DNA of 38,425 bases. Origin: Lachnospiraceae bacterium (lineage in GTDB: Bacteria; Bacillota; Clostridia; Lachnospirales; Lachnospiraceae). The notes below the pieces were generated by a model. It saw only the letters and a program-made list of their open reading frames with translations, had not been told where the DNA came from and did no database searches. The position numbers and the translations under genes are program-made. Numbering within the stretch: position 1 is the first letter of the stretch; every line of letters begins with the position of its first letter. Below are positions 20,747 through 28,659 of the stretch, piece after piece. Where the stretch lies: contig JAFVAL010000017.1 in assembly GCA_017480565.1 (NCBI GenBank), positions 1 through 38,425 of the forward strand. The letters run 5' to 3'.

Positions 20747-22617
20747 TTTATATCAGAATAACGAATCAGAATCTTCTTTACAATCGACTCAAGGTCCACA
20801 CGATACTTTAATTCTACGCTTGTCGTATCGCCATGAACCAGATACCCTTCCGGAAGTGCCAGATTGAGCACCGGCACATGGGACCCGGTTCTGGAGAGCA
20901 AGACCTCCACTTTCTCGCCAAAACCACCGGTTTTCTCGTTATCTTCCAGCGTCACAACAAGCTTTGCCTGCTTGCAGGTTTCCAGAATGGTCTTCTCATC
21001 GAGCGGCTTTAAAAATCTTGCATTCACAACGCCCGCATCGATGTCGTGTACTGCCAGCGCATCCCGCACCTGCATCGCACGTTCCACCATCCGGCCGATC
21101 GCAAGGATCATGACCTCATCACTCTCTGCGATCACCTGCGCCTGCCCAAGCTTCACAGGTGTCTCTTCCCCAAAGCTCTCTGTAATCGCCGCGCCTCTCG
21201 GATAGCGCACCGCGAACGGTCCCGGGTGGGACAAGCCCAGATGCACCATCTCTTCGAGCTCTTTCGCGTTTGCAGGGGCCGCCACGACAAAGCCCGGAAT
21301 CGTATTCAGATATGACAAATCATAGATGCCCTGATGCGTCTCCCCGTCGTGCGGCACGATGCCCGCGCGGTCCAGTGCAAAAAACACCGGCAGATGCTGG
21401 ATGCCCACATCGTGCAACATCTGGTCATAGGCACGTTGCAAAAACGTTGAATAGACCGCGACCACCGGCCGAAATCCCGAGGCCGCCATGCCCGCCGCAT
21501 AGGTCACCGCATGCTCTTCCGCAATGCCTACATCAAACGTCCGCTCCGGAAACTTCTTCTCAAACGCCGCAAGCCCGGTTCCATCCGGCATCGCCGCGGT
21601 AATTGCGACCACATCCTGCCGAACCTCCGCTTCCTTGATCAGCGCATCGGAGAACACCGACGTCCAGGTCTTTTTCGCTTCGCCGAGCACCTTGCCGGTC
21701 ATCGGATCGAACGGTCCGATTCCGTGGAACTTCGCAGGGTCTTTTTCCGCAAATGGATACCCTTTGCCCTTCTTCGTCACCACGTGAAGCAGCACCGGCT
21801 CATCCATTGCAAACGCACCCCTAAGCGCATCTCGCACCGCGATTACATCGTGTCCGTCGATCGGTCCGATGTAGGTAAAGCCCATATCTTCAAAAAGCAT
21901 GTTGGGCAGGGTCAGCTTCTTTAACGCCTCTTTATATCCCTTCACGGATACGGCCAGATCCCAGCCAACCTTCGGAATCTTCGTCAGGAAGTTCTCTACA
22001 TTGACCTTGAGTGCTTTATAGCGTGGGCTCGTACGAACCTTGCCAAGATACGTCGCCATGCCGCCGACATTTTTCGCGATCGACATGTTGTTATCGTTTA
22101 GAATTACTACGAAATTCTTCTCACGTCTGGCCGCGTTATTTAACGCCTCGTAAGCCATACCGCCCGAGAGCGCTCCATCACCAATCACCGCGCAGATCCG
22201 CTCCCTGCTGCCCCGCAGATCTCTTGCGGCAGCCATGCCAAGCGCTGCAGAAATCGACGTCGAACTGTGCCCGGTGCCAAACGCATCCGAGCGACTCTCC
22301 GCCGGCTTCGGGAAGCCCGAGAGGCCTTCAAACTGTCTTAAATTGTCGAATTCTTCTTTGCGCCCGGTCAGAATCTTGTGGACATAGCTCTGATGCCCCA
22401 CATCCCAGACGACCTTATCCCGTGGGAAATTCATCACCAGGTGCAGTGCCATCGTAAGCTCCACCACACCCAGATTCGCCGCGAGATGTCCGCCATTTGC
22501 TCCGACCTTTTCGATCAAAAACTCCCGGATCTCCTGCGCCAGCTGTGCGTACTGCGACTCATCAATCTTCTTGATGTCGTTCGCCTTTTCAATCCGGTCC
22601 AATACTCTCTCAGCCAT
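20743..22617 (-). CDS. dxs: 1-deoxy-D-xylulose-5-phosphate synthase
   Basis: 624-residue thiamine-diphosphate enzyme that condenses pyruvate and glyceraldehyde-3-phosphate, the first step of the MEP isoprenoid pathway and a source for thiamine and pyridoxal. Visible motifs are GHQSYVHKILTGR, the ThDP-binding GDGALSGGMAYEALNNA with NDNNMSI, GHSSTSISAALG, and the transketolase pyrimidine-domain pattern VGIAEEHAVTYAAGMA with HDGETHQGIYDLSYL. Length matches the family. It follows ispA by 13 bp and is coupled to tlyA, so DXP synthesis and prenyl chain elongation are co-expressed. Confidence 0.97.
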   Translation of the reverse strand: MAERVLDRIEKANDIKKIDESQYAQLAQEIREFLIEKVGANGGHLAANLGVVELTMALHLVMNFPRDKVVWDVGHQSYVHKILTGRKEEFDNLRQFEGLSGFPKPAESRSDAFGTGHSSTSISAALGMAAARDLRGSRERICAVIGDGALSGGMAYEALNNAARREKNFVVILNDNNMSIAKNVGGMATYLGKVRTSPRYKALKVNVENFLTKIPKVGWDLAVSVKGYKEALKKLTLPNMLFEDMGFTYIGPIDGHDVIAVRDALRGAFAMDEPVLLHVVTKKGKGYPFAEKDPAKFHGIGPFDPMTGKVLGEAKKTWTSVFSDALIKEAEVRQDVVAITAAMPDGTGLAAFEKKFPERTFDVGIAEEHAVTYAAGMAASGFRPVVAVYSTFLQRAYDQMLHDVGIQHLPVFFALDRAGIVPHDGETHQGIYDLSYLNTIPGFVVAAPANAKELEEMVHLGLSHPGPFAVRYPRGAAITESFGEETPVKLGQAQVIAESDEVMILAIGRMVERAMQVRDALAVHDIDAGVVNARFLKPLDEKTILETCKQAKLVVTLEDNEKTGGFGEKVEVLLSRTGSHVPVLNLALPEGYLVHGDTTSVELKYRVDLESIVKKILIRYSDIK

Positions 22618-22630
22618 CTATCTCTCTCGA

Positions 22631-23527
22631 TCAGCGTTCTCTTGTAATCAGAACTGCGATCAGTTCCTCCAAAAACTCATTTCTACCGGCATCTTCCTCA
22701 AGCACTGTCAAATGATACAGCGCTTGGTCAGAATACTCCTCCACCTTTTTTCTGGCCCCGTCAAGCCCGAAAAGCGTCACATACGTGCACTTTCCATTCT
22801 TCTCATCCGAGCCCGCAGGACGTCCCGTCTTCGCGGCGTCTCCCACGACATCCAGCACATCATCCTGAATCTGGAAGGCCATGCCGACTTCCTGCGCGAC
22901 CTCACCGATCGCCGCAATCTGCGCATCCGTCGCACCCGCAAGGATTGCACCCACCTTCATCGCGATCTCGATGAGTGCCCCGGTCTTTAACTTGTAAATG
23001 AACTCTAACTGATGTTCGGACAGAGGCTTCCCTTCCATCTCTACATCCACGACCTGGCCGCCAAGCATCCCGTAAAGGCCGGCTCCATTTGCCAAAACAC
23101 CGATCGCACGCCCGACATTGGCCGGATTCTCCGTCGCATCAAATGCCTTCGCCGCGGTCTCAAACGCATACGTTAACAGCGCATCGCCGGCAAGAATGCC
23201 CATCGCCTCGCCGTACACCACATGCGTCGTCTTGCGCCCACGCCGGTACTCATCGTTATCCATCGCGGGCAGATCATCGTGCACAAGTGAGTACGCATGG
23301 ATCATCTCAATCGCCGCCATAAACGGCTGAATCACGTCCTCATTTGTGCCGCCAAACATCTGATACACTTCGTTCATAAAGATCGGCCGCAGGCGCTTTC
23401 CGCCGCCCATCAGCGCGTACTCCATTGCCTCCGCAACCGTCCGCTGCAGCGAAACCTCCGTTGGCAAATATCTCTTTAGGATCTCATCGACCTGAGACAC
23501 TTTATAGTTAAACGTCAGCTGAAACAT
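22631..23527 (-). CDS. ispA: Farnesyl/geranyl diphosphate synthase (polyprenyl synthetase)
   Basis: 298-residue trans-prenyltransferase making geranyl/farnesyl diphosphate for undecaprenyl and quinone precursors. The first Asp-rich motif is DDLPAMD (Asp84/85 to Asp90) and the second is QDDVLD (Asp222/223/226), both needed for magnesium-diphosphate binding. GGGKRLRP near residue 41-48 and RRGRKTTHVVYGEAMG are also typical. It is flanked by xseB and dxs in the conserved order. GGAGGAG upstream supports the start. Chain-length specificity cannot be fixed by eye. Confidence 0.95.
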   Translation of the reverse strand: MFQLTFNYKVSQVDEILKRYLPTEVSLQRTVAEAMEYALMGGGKRLRPIFMNEVYQMFGGTNEDVIQPFMAAIEMIHAYSLVHDDLPAMDNDEYRRGRKTTHVVYGEAMGILAGDALLTYAFETAAKAFDATENPANVGRAIGVLANGAGLYGMLGGQVVDVEMEGKPLSEHQLEFIYKLKTGALIEIAMKVGAILAGATDAQIAAIGEVAQEVGMAFQIQDDVLDVVGDAAKTGRPAGSDEKNGKCTYVTLFGLDGARKKVEEYSDQALYHLTVLEEDAGRNEFLEELIAVLITRER

Positions 23528-23532
23528 TTGTA

Positions 23533-23718
23533 CTACTCCTCCGAAAGAATCTGCATCTCCTTCTCGATCCGGTCGATGCTCTCATTCGCTTCCTTTACAA
23601 GCTGCATGCCCTTCTGATACAGCGCAAATGAATCCTCCAGACTCACGTCCGGCTTCTCCATCGCATCAAGCACGCCGTCAAGCTCGGTAAATCTCTCTTG
23701 TAATGTCTTCTTATCCAA
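23533..23718 (-). CDS. xseB: Exodeoxyribonuclease VII small subunit
   Basis: 61-residue small subunit of exonuclease VII, which degrades single-stranded DNA. The sequence FTELDGVLDAMEKPDVSLEDSFALYQKGMQLVKEANESIDRIEKEMQIL is typical of the helical-hairpin family. It overlaps the end of xseA by 8 bp, so stoichiometric synthesis is coupled. Several XseB copies bind one XseA. Confidence 0.95.
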   Translation of the reverse strand: MDKKTLQERFTELDGVLDAMEKPDVSLEDSFALYQKGMQLVKEANESIDRIEKEMQILSEE

Positions 23719-24859
23719 ACTGCACTCCTTCGGTCACGTCCTGAATCACTGCCTCTGCACGCCCATCGGCAAATGTCATCGTAACCTTCTCATCTTTCAC
23801 AAGCTTCGTGACGCTGTCGATTCCCTTTCCCTGCGCATCCGCTATATACGCATAACCGCCCGAGAGCTTCTTTAGCGGTGACAGCCCGTCAAGCTTGCCC
23901 GCCGCGATCTGCACGCGGTGTCTGTTTCGTAAAATCTGGTCATGAAGCAACCTTGCAAATAAATCCTCTTTGTCCATCAGCCGCTGACGAAACTCCCGCA
24001 GGCGATACACCGGGGACGCATAGGTCAGCCGCTTTTTATACTCTTCTAACTTTCGGTCAATCAGATCGATCGGATACACCGCAAGCTCTGCCGCCGCAGA
24101 AGGCGTTGGCGCTCTCATATCAGCCACAAAATCCGCAATCGTTACATCCACTTCATGTCCAACCGCCGATATAATCGGTGTTCTACAATTGTAGATTGCA
24201 TATGCGGTTTCCTCTTCATTAAACGCCCACAGATCTTCGATCGAACCACCGCCGCGACCGACGATAATCACATCCAGTCCCATCGAATCAAGCCTTCGAA
24301 TGCCCTTCGCAATCGACGCCGCCGCGCCTTCGCCCTGGACCCTTGCCGGACACAAGATCAGCTGCACATAGGGATTGCGCCTCGCGGCAATCTGTCTGAT
24401 ATCCTGAATCGCTGCGCCGGTCGAAGCCGTCACAACACCGATCTTCCAGGAAAGCTCCGGAATCTGCTTCTTATGCGACTCATCAAAGAGTCCGCGTTCC
24501 GCGAGATCTTTCTTTAACTGTTCAAACTTCAGATACAAGCTTCCCGTACCATCCGGCAGGATCTCTCTCGCATACAGCTGATACCGCCCGGACGCCTCAT
24601 AGACCCCGATGCTGCCGGAGACGACCACCTTGTCCCCGTCCTTCATTCGAAAGGCCAGGCCATTTCTTGCCGAGGCAAACATCACGCACGCAAGCTGTCC
24701 GCCAAAATCCTTCAGCGTAAAGTAGATATGCCCGCTGGAATGATACTTGAGGTTCGATACCTCGCCCCGGATCTGCAGTCTCTGCAGCGCATAATCTCTC
24801 TGCAGCAAATCCTTGATGTACGCATTGATCTGAGTAACCGAATATACCTGCCCGCTCAT
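23711..24859 (-). CDS. xseA: Exodeoxyribonuclease VII large subunit
   Basis: 382-residue catalytic subunit, somewhat shorter than the usual 400-450. An N-terminal OB fold (about residues 1-100, LQIRGEVSNLKYHSSGHIYFTLKD) is followed by the catalytic domain with STGAAIQDI, GRGGGSIEDLWAFNEE and VGHEVDVTIADFVADMRAPTPSAAAE. The shorter length reflects a short coiled-coil region between about residues 265 and 330. It overlaps nusB by 4 bp (ATGA) and xseB by 8 bp. No frameshift is apparent. Confidence 0.95.
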   Translation of the reverse strand: MSGQVYSVTQINAYIKDLLQRDYALQRLQIRGEVSNLKYHSSGHIYFTLKDFGGQLACVMFASARNGLAFRMKDGDKVVVSGSIGVYEASGRYQLYAREILPDGTGSLYLKFEQLKKDLAERGLFDESHKKQIPELSWKIGVVTASTGAAIQDIRQIAARRNPYVQLILCPARVQGEGAAASIAKGIRRLDSMGLDVIIVGRGGGSIEDLWAFNEEETAYAIYNCRTPIISAVGHEVDVTIADFVADMRAPTPSAAAELAVYPIDLIDRKLEEYKKRLTYASPVYRLREFRQRLMDKEDLFARLLHDQILRNRHRVQIAAGKLDGLSPLKKLSGGYAYIADAQGKGIDSVTKLVKDEKVTMTFADGRAEAVIQDVTEGVQFG

Positions 24860-25272
24860 TTGGTCGCAAGCTTTGCCAGAATTCCGTTGACAAAGCTGGG
24901 GGACGCATCCCCGCCGTAGCGCTTCGCAAGCTCCACCGCCTCGTTGATCGCAACGCCCGTCGGGATCTTCTCATCGCAGAGCAGTTCAAACGCAGCCAGA
25001 CGAAGGATCGCCAGATCCACCTTGCTCATGCGTGCTAACTTCCAGCCGATCGAAACCTCCTCGATCTGCGGATCTAACTTCGGAATCTCCGCCTCGACCT
25101 TCGCAAACCGCTCAGAGATCTCCGCAAGCTCTTCCTCCGTCAACCCTTCCGTCTGATCCGCAAATTCATAGTAGAGGCTTCTGACATCCTCCTGTTCCTC
25201 TGCCGGATGAAAATCCTGCATAAAAATCAGCCGAAACAAATGCTCTCTTAAATCGCGTCTTGTCATCGCCAT
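24856..25272 (-). CDS. nusB: Transcription antitermination factor NusB
   Basis: 138-residue helical RNA-binding protein that joins NusE/S10 on boxA RNA during rRNA transcription. Typical parts are RRDLREHLFRLIFM near the N-terminus and LRLAAFELLCDEKIPTGVAINEAVELAKRYGGDASPSFVNGILAKL at the C-terminus. It starts 80 bp after asp23, beyond a terminator-like hairpin, and its stop overlaps xseA. An ATG two codons later is an equally possible start. Confidence 0.95.
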   Translation of the reverse strand: MAMTRRDLREHLFRLIFMQDFHPAEEQEDVRSLYYEFADQTEGLTEEELAEISERFAKVEAEIPKLDPQIEEVSIGWKLARMSKVDLAILRLAAFELLCDEKIPTGVAINEAVELAKRYGGDASPSFVNGILAKLATK

Positions 25273-25299
25273 AGTATCCTTACTTCTCCTTCACATTTG

Positions 25300-25336
25300 A
25301 AAAAAGGGTCCGCAAATAGAAACTATCTGAGGACCC
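25300..25336 (-). terminator. Terminator/attenuator between asp23 and nusB
   Basis: On the minus strand GGGTCC ... GGACCC (25331-25336 and 25306-25311) close a hairpin with an inner ATAG/CTAT pair, followed by TTTTTTC. It lies 17 bp beyond the asp23 stop and 28 bp before the nusB start, so it should cut most asp23 transcripts and let some read through. Confidence 0.82.
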
Positions 25337-25352
25337 CTGTCATCTTCTATCT

Positions 25353-25709
25353 CTACTTGTCAAGCTGCACACCGGCCACGTGAACATTCACTTCCTTCAC
25401 CTTTAAGCCGGTCATATTCTCGATTGCACTCTCTACATGATTCTGTACGTCCTCACCCGTCTCCGGAATACTGTGACCGTACGCGATCATCACATTCAGA
25501 TCCACCAGTACGCCCTCTTCCGAGAGCACCACCTTCACGCCCTTCGTGTAGCCCTTCGAACCCCACTTGCCGCCGCCGACAAGCTCGTAGACACCCTTCG
25601 TCTCCGCTGCTGCAAGTCCCGCGATCGTCGCAACCACTTCGTTCGCAATCTTGACCTCGCCGATCTTCTCAGCCGTCTCCTCTATTTTCATCTCTTTGTT
25701 CTCTTCCAT
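25353..25709 (-). CDS. Asp23/Gls24 family envelope stress response protein
   Basis: 118-residue Asp23/Gls24-like protein (PF03780), a small alpha/beta protein linked in Gram-positives to alkaline and envelope stress. The core pattern is visible: GEVKIANEVVATIAGLAAAETKGVYEL, GVKVVLSEEGVLVDLNVMIAYGHSIPE, VQNHVESAIENMTGLKVKEVNVHVAGV. It is the first gene before nusB, a conserved Clostridia neighbourhood. AGAGG upstream supports the start. A strong promoter precedes it and a terminator follows it, so it is probably expressed well above the downstream genes. Confidence 0.93.
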   Translation of the reverse strand: MEENKEMKIEETAEKIGEVKIANEVVATIAGLAAAETKGVYELVGGGKWGSKGYTKGVKVVLSEEGVLVDLNVMIAYGHSIPETGEDVQNHVESAIENMTGLKVKEVNVHVAGVQLDK

Positions 25710-25761
25710 AGCATAAACCTCTTTCTCTTCGGAAACCTAACAATCCTTGGAATCTATCCTC

Positions 25762-25790
25762 ATTATAGCCAGAAATGCATTCATTTGCAA
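25762..25790 (-). promoter_or_regulatory. Promoter of asp23 and downstream operon
   Basis: On the minus strand TTGCAA (25785-25790) and TATAAT (25762-25767) are 17 bp apart, about 53 bp before the asp23 start codon. Confidence 0.8.
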
Positions 25791-25797
25791 CAAGAAA

Positions 25798-25820
25798 CAG
25801 TGGACGAATGGCCTCCACTG
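25798..25820. repeat. Short hairpin in the asp23-aroE divergent region
   Basis: CAGTGGA (25798-25804) and TCCACTG (25814-25820) form a 7-bp stem around a 9-nt loop. It lies just upstream of the asp23 -35 box and in the aroE leader. It may be an operator or a leader hairpin; there is no T-tract on the plus strand. Confidence 0.45.
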
Positions 25821-25874
25821 GGGTAAACTAAGAAAAGTTTCATAATTCCATTTGCAATTCCTTAAGGAGACACC

Positions 25875-26633
25875 ATGGCAAGATACGGACTTATCGGCTA
25901 CCCGCTGGGACACAGCTTTTCCAAGATCATCCACGAGCAGCTCGCAGACTACACTTACGACATCATTCCGCTCACGAAAGAAGAATTCGACCCCTTCATG
26001 CAAGGGCGCGACTTTGCGGCACTTAACGTCACCCTGCCCTACAAAAAGGCAGTCATCCCCTACCTCGATGAACTTGATGCAAATGCAGCCGCCATCGGTG
26101 CGGTCAACACCATTGTCAACGAAAATGACCGCCTCATCGGCCACAACACCGACTTCTCCGGCTTCGAATACATGCTTACGCATAACCACGTCGCGATCGC
26201 AGGCAAGAAAGTCCTCGTTTTGGGAAATGGAGGCGCTGCGCAGGCAATCTTAGCCGTTCTTAAGAAAATGAATGCAGGCGAGATCATCATCGCAAAGCCC
26301 CGCCCGAGCACAGAGACCATCACGATGGAAGAATGCTATGCGCACCACACCGACGCGCAGATCGTTGTCAACACAAGCCCCGTCGGCATGTATCCACACG
26401 TGGACGAAAGCCCCTTAGACCTCACACGCTTTACAGTCTGCGAAGCTGTCTGCGACATCGTCTACAATCCACTCGAAACCAAACTTCTAGCACAAGCCAG
26501 ATCTCTTGGTATGCAAGCCGTCGGCGGCATCGAGATGCTCGTCGCTCAGGCGGTATTCGCGGCAGAATTCTTCACCGGGAAGACCATTGACAAAATCAAG
26601 ATCGAAGAAATCGCAAAGCAGTGGGAAATGTAA
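25875..26633 (+). CDS. aroE: Shikimate dehydrogenase-family protein
   Basis: 252-residue NADP-dependent shikimate dehydrogenase-type enzyme (3-dehydroshikimate to shikimate, aromatic amino acid pathway). Visible are the shikimate-binding Ser-x-Ser in GHSFSK, the catalytic Lys in NVTLPYKKAV, the Asp in GHNTDFSGF, a dinucleotide loop LGNGGAAQAIL and a C-terminal GGIEMLVAQAVFAAEFFTG. The protein is about 20 residues shorter than E. coli AroE, and three motifs differ from the textbook form (HSFSK for HSKSP, GHNTDF for GDNTDG, GNGG for GAGG), as in some Clostridia. AAGGAGA precedes the ATG. It stands alone on the plus strand without other aro genes nearby. Confidence 0.88.
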   Translation: MARYGLIGYPLGHSFSKIIHEQLADYTYDIIPLTKEEFDPFMQGRDFAALNVTLPYKKAVIPYLDELDANAAAIGAVNTIVNENDRLIGHNTDFSGFEYMLTHNHVAIAGKKVLVLGNGGAAQAILAVLKKMNAGEIIIAKPRPSTETITMEECYAHHTDAQIVVNTSPVGMYPHVDESPLDLTRFTVCEAVCDIVYNPLETKLLAQARSLGMQAVGGIEMLVAQAVFAAEFFTGKTIDKIKIEEIAKQWEM

Positions 26634-26643
26634 CGAAGTGCGC

Positions 26644-26671
26644 TTGTCTTTTTAAGAATTAAGCCTATAAT
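26644..26671 (+). promoter_or_regulatory. Promoter of the small membrane protein gene
   Basis: TTGTCT (26644-26649) and TATAAT (26666-26671) are 16 bp apart, starting 11 bp after the aroE stop. The small gene therefore has its own promoter. Confidence 0.75.
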
Positions 26672-26706
26672 AAACATGCAAATATTTCTTTGGGAGGGAA
26701 AGAATT

Positions 26707-27063
26707 ATGATTTTCTACAGAGTTTATCGCTACGCACCCAGTGCGACCGCATTTTCCGTATTATGCAGCCTGATCGGCTATGGTTGCGTCGTTGGCGCGA
26801 TCTCCTTGATCGCAGGCGCACTCATCATTCCGGCCATCTTAGTCGGTGCGATCGGTGCCTTCTTTATCATCTACCTTGGCCACACCGTCGCAGATAAGAT
26901 CGCTGAGAAAAACGGCAAGAAGAACATCGAAACCAAAGCCAAGTACGCACGCATCTATTGCGGCGAGCATCCGGAAGCCTACGAGTACCTCAGAAGCATC
27001 AACCCGGACTTCGCGGCAAAGTTCACCCGTGATGAGAATGGCAAGATTGTAAAGATGAAATAA
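26707..27063 (+). CDS. Small two-helix membrane protein of unknown function
   Basis: 118-residue protein that I do not recognise. Two hydrophobic segments (about residues 13-35 and 37-58, rich in Gly, Ile and Ala) are followed by a charged C-terminal half of about 60 residues with a Lys-rich stretch (ADKIAEKNGKKNIETKAK) and the segment EHPEAYEYLRSINPDFAAKFTRDE. The layout suggests a membrane anchor with a cytoplasmic tail. GGGAGGG upstream of the ATG and a dedicated promoter argue that it is a real gene. It ends 9 bp before a shared bidirectional terminator. Confidence 0.75.
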   Translation: MIFYRVYRYAPSATAFSVLCSLIGYGCVVGAISLIAGALIIPAILVGAIGAFFIIYLGHTVADKIAEKNGKKNIETKAKYARIYCGEHPEAYEYLRSINPDFAAKFTRDENGKIVKMK

Positions 27064-27072
27064 TGATACGTC

Positions 27073-27122
27073 AAAAGGGTGTCCACAGCACATCATCAAA
27101 TGCACTGAGGGCACCCTTTTTT
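27073..27122. terminator. Bidirectional intrinsic terminator
   Basis: AAAAGGGTGTCC (27073-27084) pairs with GGGCACCCTTTT (27109-27120) with one G.U, and T-runs follow on both strands. It serves the plus-strand membrane protein gene and the minus-strand M32 peptidase operon, whose stop is 10 bp away. Confidence 0.85.
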
Positions 27123-27132
27123 GTTGCACACC

Positions 27133-28644
27133 TTACTTCAGCTCATAAAGCTTCGTAAACTTCTCTTCCAGATAATCAAGATAATAATTGACGTTAAACG
27201 CCTCGCCCGTGATCGCTTTGATCCACTCATCCGGTGTCGTAAGCGATCCGATCGAGAAGACATGCTCCTTCAGCCAATCACCGATCGGGATCAGATTTCC
27301 TTCCTGGATCAGGCCAAACACATCGATGTCTTTTTCCATCGTGCGCAGAATCTGCACACCGTAAGCATTGCCGAGCGCGTAGGACGGGAAGTATCCGTAG
27401 CCCCAGCCGCCGCTCCAGTGGACATCCTGCAGGCAGCCCTTCTCATCATCCGGCACGTCAAGGCCCAGATACTCTTTGTACTTCGCATTCCAGATCGCAG
27501 GCACTTCATCAACCGTGATCTCCCCGTTGACAAATGCTTTCTCAAGCTCGTAGCGCACCAAAATGTGCAGCCCGTAGGTCAGCTCATCGGCTTCCATGCG
27601 GATCAGTCCCGGCTCTGCGATATTGACCGCCTCGTAGAGCTCTCTCTCAGTCACATCATCAAAGGTATCCCCGGAAAGCTCTCTTAACTTCGGCATCACG
27701 AAATGAACGAATGCCTCGCTTCTGCCGATGATGTTCTCGTAGAACCGCGAGATTGTCTCGTGCATCGCACTCGTCATGTAATCCGAACAATGATTGTCGT
27801 AGAGCTCTTTCGGCTCATACATCATAAACATCGCATGGCCGCCCTCGTGCATGGTTGAGAAGATGTTGGAGATAAAGTTCTCCTCGTAATAATGCGTCGT
27901 CACGCGGACATCATTTGCCCCAAAATGCGTGGTAAATGGATGCTCGGTCGTGCGAAGCACCAGCGCAGTTTTGCGAAGTCCTTCCTTCTCCAGCAGATAC
28001 TCAGAGAACTTCTCCTGCTGCGGGATCGGAACCGGTCTGGTCAGGAAATCATCGCGGATAGGCTTGCCTTCCGCTTTGATGCGCGCAACTAACGGAACGA
28101 TGCGCTCCTTCAAGGCCGCGAAAAATGCATCCAGCTGGGCAATGCTGCCGCCCTTTTCATACTCGTCAAGGCAGGTATCGTAATAGGTCTCCTTCTTCTC
28201 GTCGCGTAGATCGATGAAGGTCTGTGTCAGCTTGATCAGCTTTTCAAAGGAATCGCGGAAGATCGCGTAATTCTTTTCTTTCTTCGCGGTCAGCCAGTCC
28301 ACATAGGCCTTGTTGGAAGCCATGCTCATCTCATAATCAAGCTCTGCGGAGACATTTTTCTCCTTTGCATAGCGCTCATAGAGATGCTCGATGGCCTTCT
28401 TCTGCACCGGTGTTAAGCCCTCGCAGTCCTCATGCAGTTCAATGATCAAAGACTCATACTCTTTATCATGCGAAAGCGCAAAGATCTGCTTGCCGATGAT
28501 CGCCATATCTTCGCCTGCCTGTTCCAAACCTTCCTCCGGCGCAGTGCATTCCATATCAAACTGCAGCTTTCCGATCGTCCGACCATAAGCAGCGATTTCA
28601 TCTAACTTCTGGGAGAGCTTCTCCCATTTCTCTAAATTTGTCAT
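27133..28644 (-). CDS. M32 family carboxypeptidase (Taq type)
   Basis: 503-residue cytoplasmic metallocarboxypeptidase, typical M32 length. The zinc motif HEGGH is at residues 266-270 (THMHEGGHAMF-like context), with the third ligand region HETISRFYEN about 25 residues later. The family segment HPFTTHFGANDVRVTTHY precedes the zinc motif and the distal YALGNAYGVQI segment also fits. It likely trims C-terminal residues from peptides during recycling. It is the last gene of the minus-strand operon, 15 bp after the GH3 gene, and ends at the shared terminator. AGAGGAA supports the start. Confidence 0.93.
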   Translation of the reverse strand: MTNLEKWEKLSQKLDEIAAYGRTIGKLQFDMECTAPEEGLEQAGEDMAIIGKQIFALSHDKEYESLIIELHEDCEGLTPVQKKAIEHLYERYAKEKNVSAELDYEMSMASNKAYVDWLTAKKEKNYAIFRDSFEKLIKLTQTFIDLRDEKKETYYDTCLDEYEKGGSIAQLDAFFAALKERIVPLVARIKAEGKPIRDDFLTRPVPIPQQEKFSEYLLEKEGLRKTALVLRTTEHPFTTHFGANDVRVTTHYYEENFISNIFSTMHEGGHAMFMMYEPKELYDNHCSDYMTSAMHETISRFYENIIGRSEAFVHFVMPKLRELSGDTFDDVTERELYEAVNIAEPGLIRMEADELTYGLHILVRYELEKAFVNGEITVDEVPAIWNAKYKEYLGLDVPDDEKGCLQDVHWSGGWGYGYFPSYALGNAYGVQILRTMEKDIDVFGLIQEGNLIPIGDWLKEHVFSIGSLTTPDEWIKAITGEAFNVNYYLDYLEEKFTKLYELK

Positions 28645-28659
28645 ATATGATTCCTCTAC

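Noticed and set aside
25875-26633. AroE variant motifs as a new enzyme
   Set aside because: HSFSK and GHNTDF differ from E. coli, but the catalytic Lys and Asp are kept, so ordinary shikimate dehydrogenase remains the simplest call.
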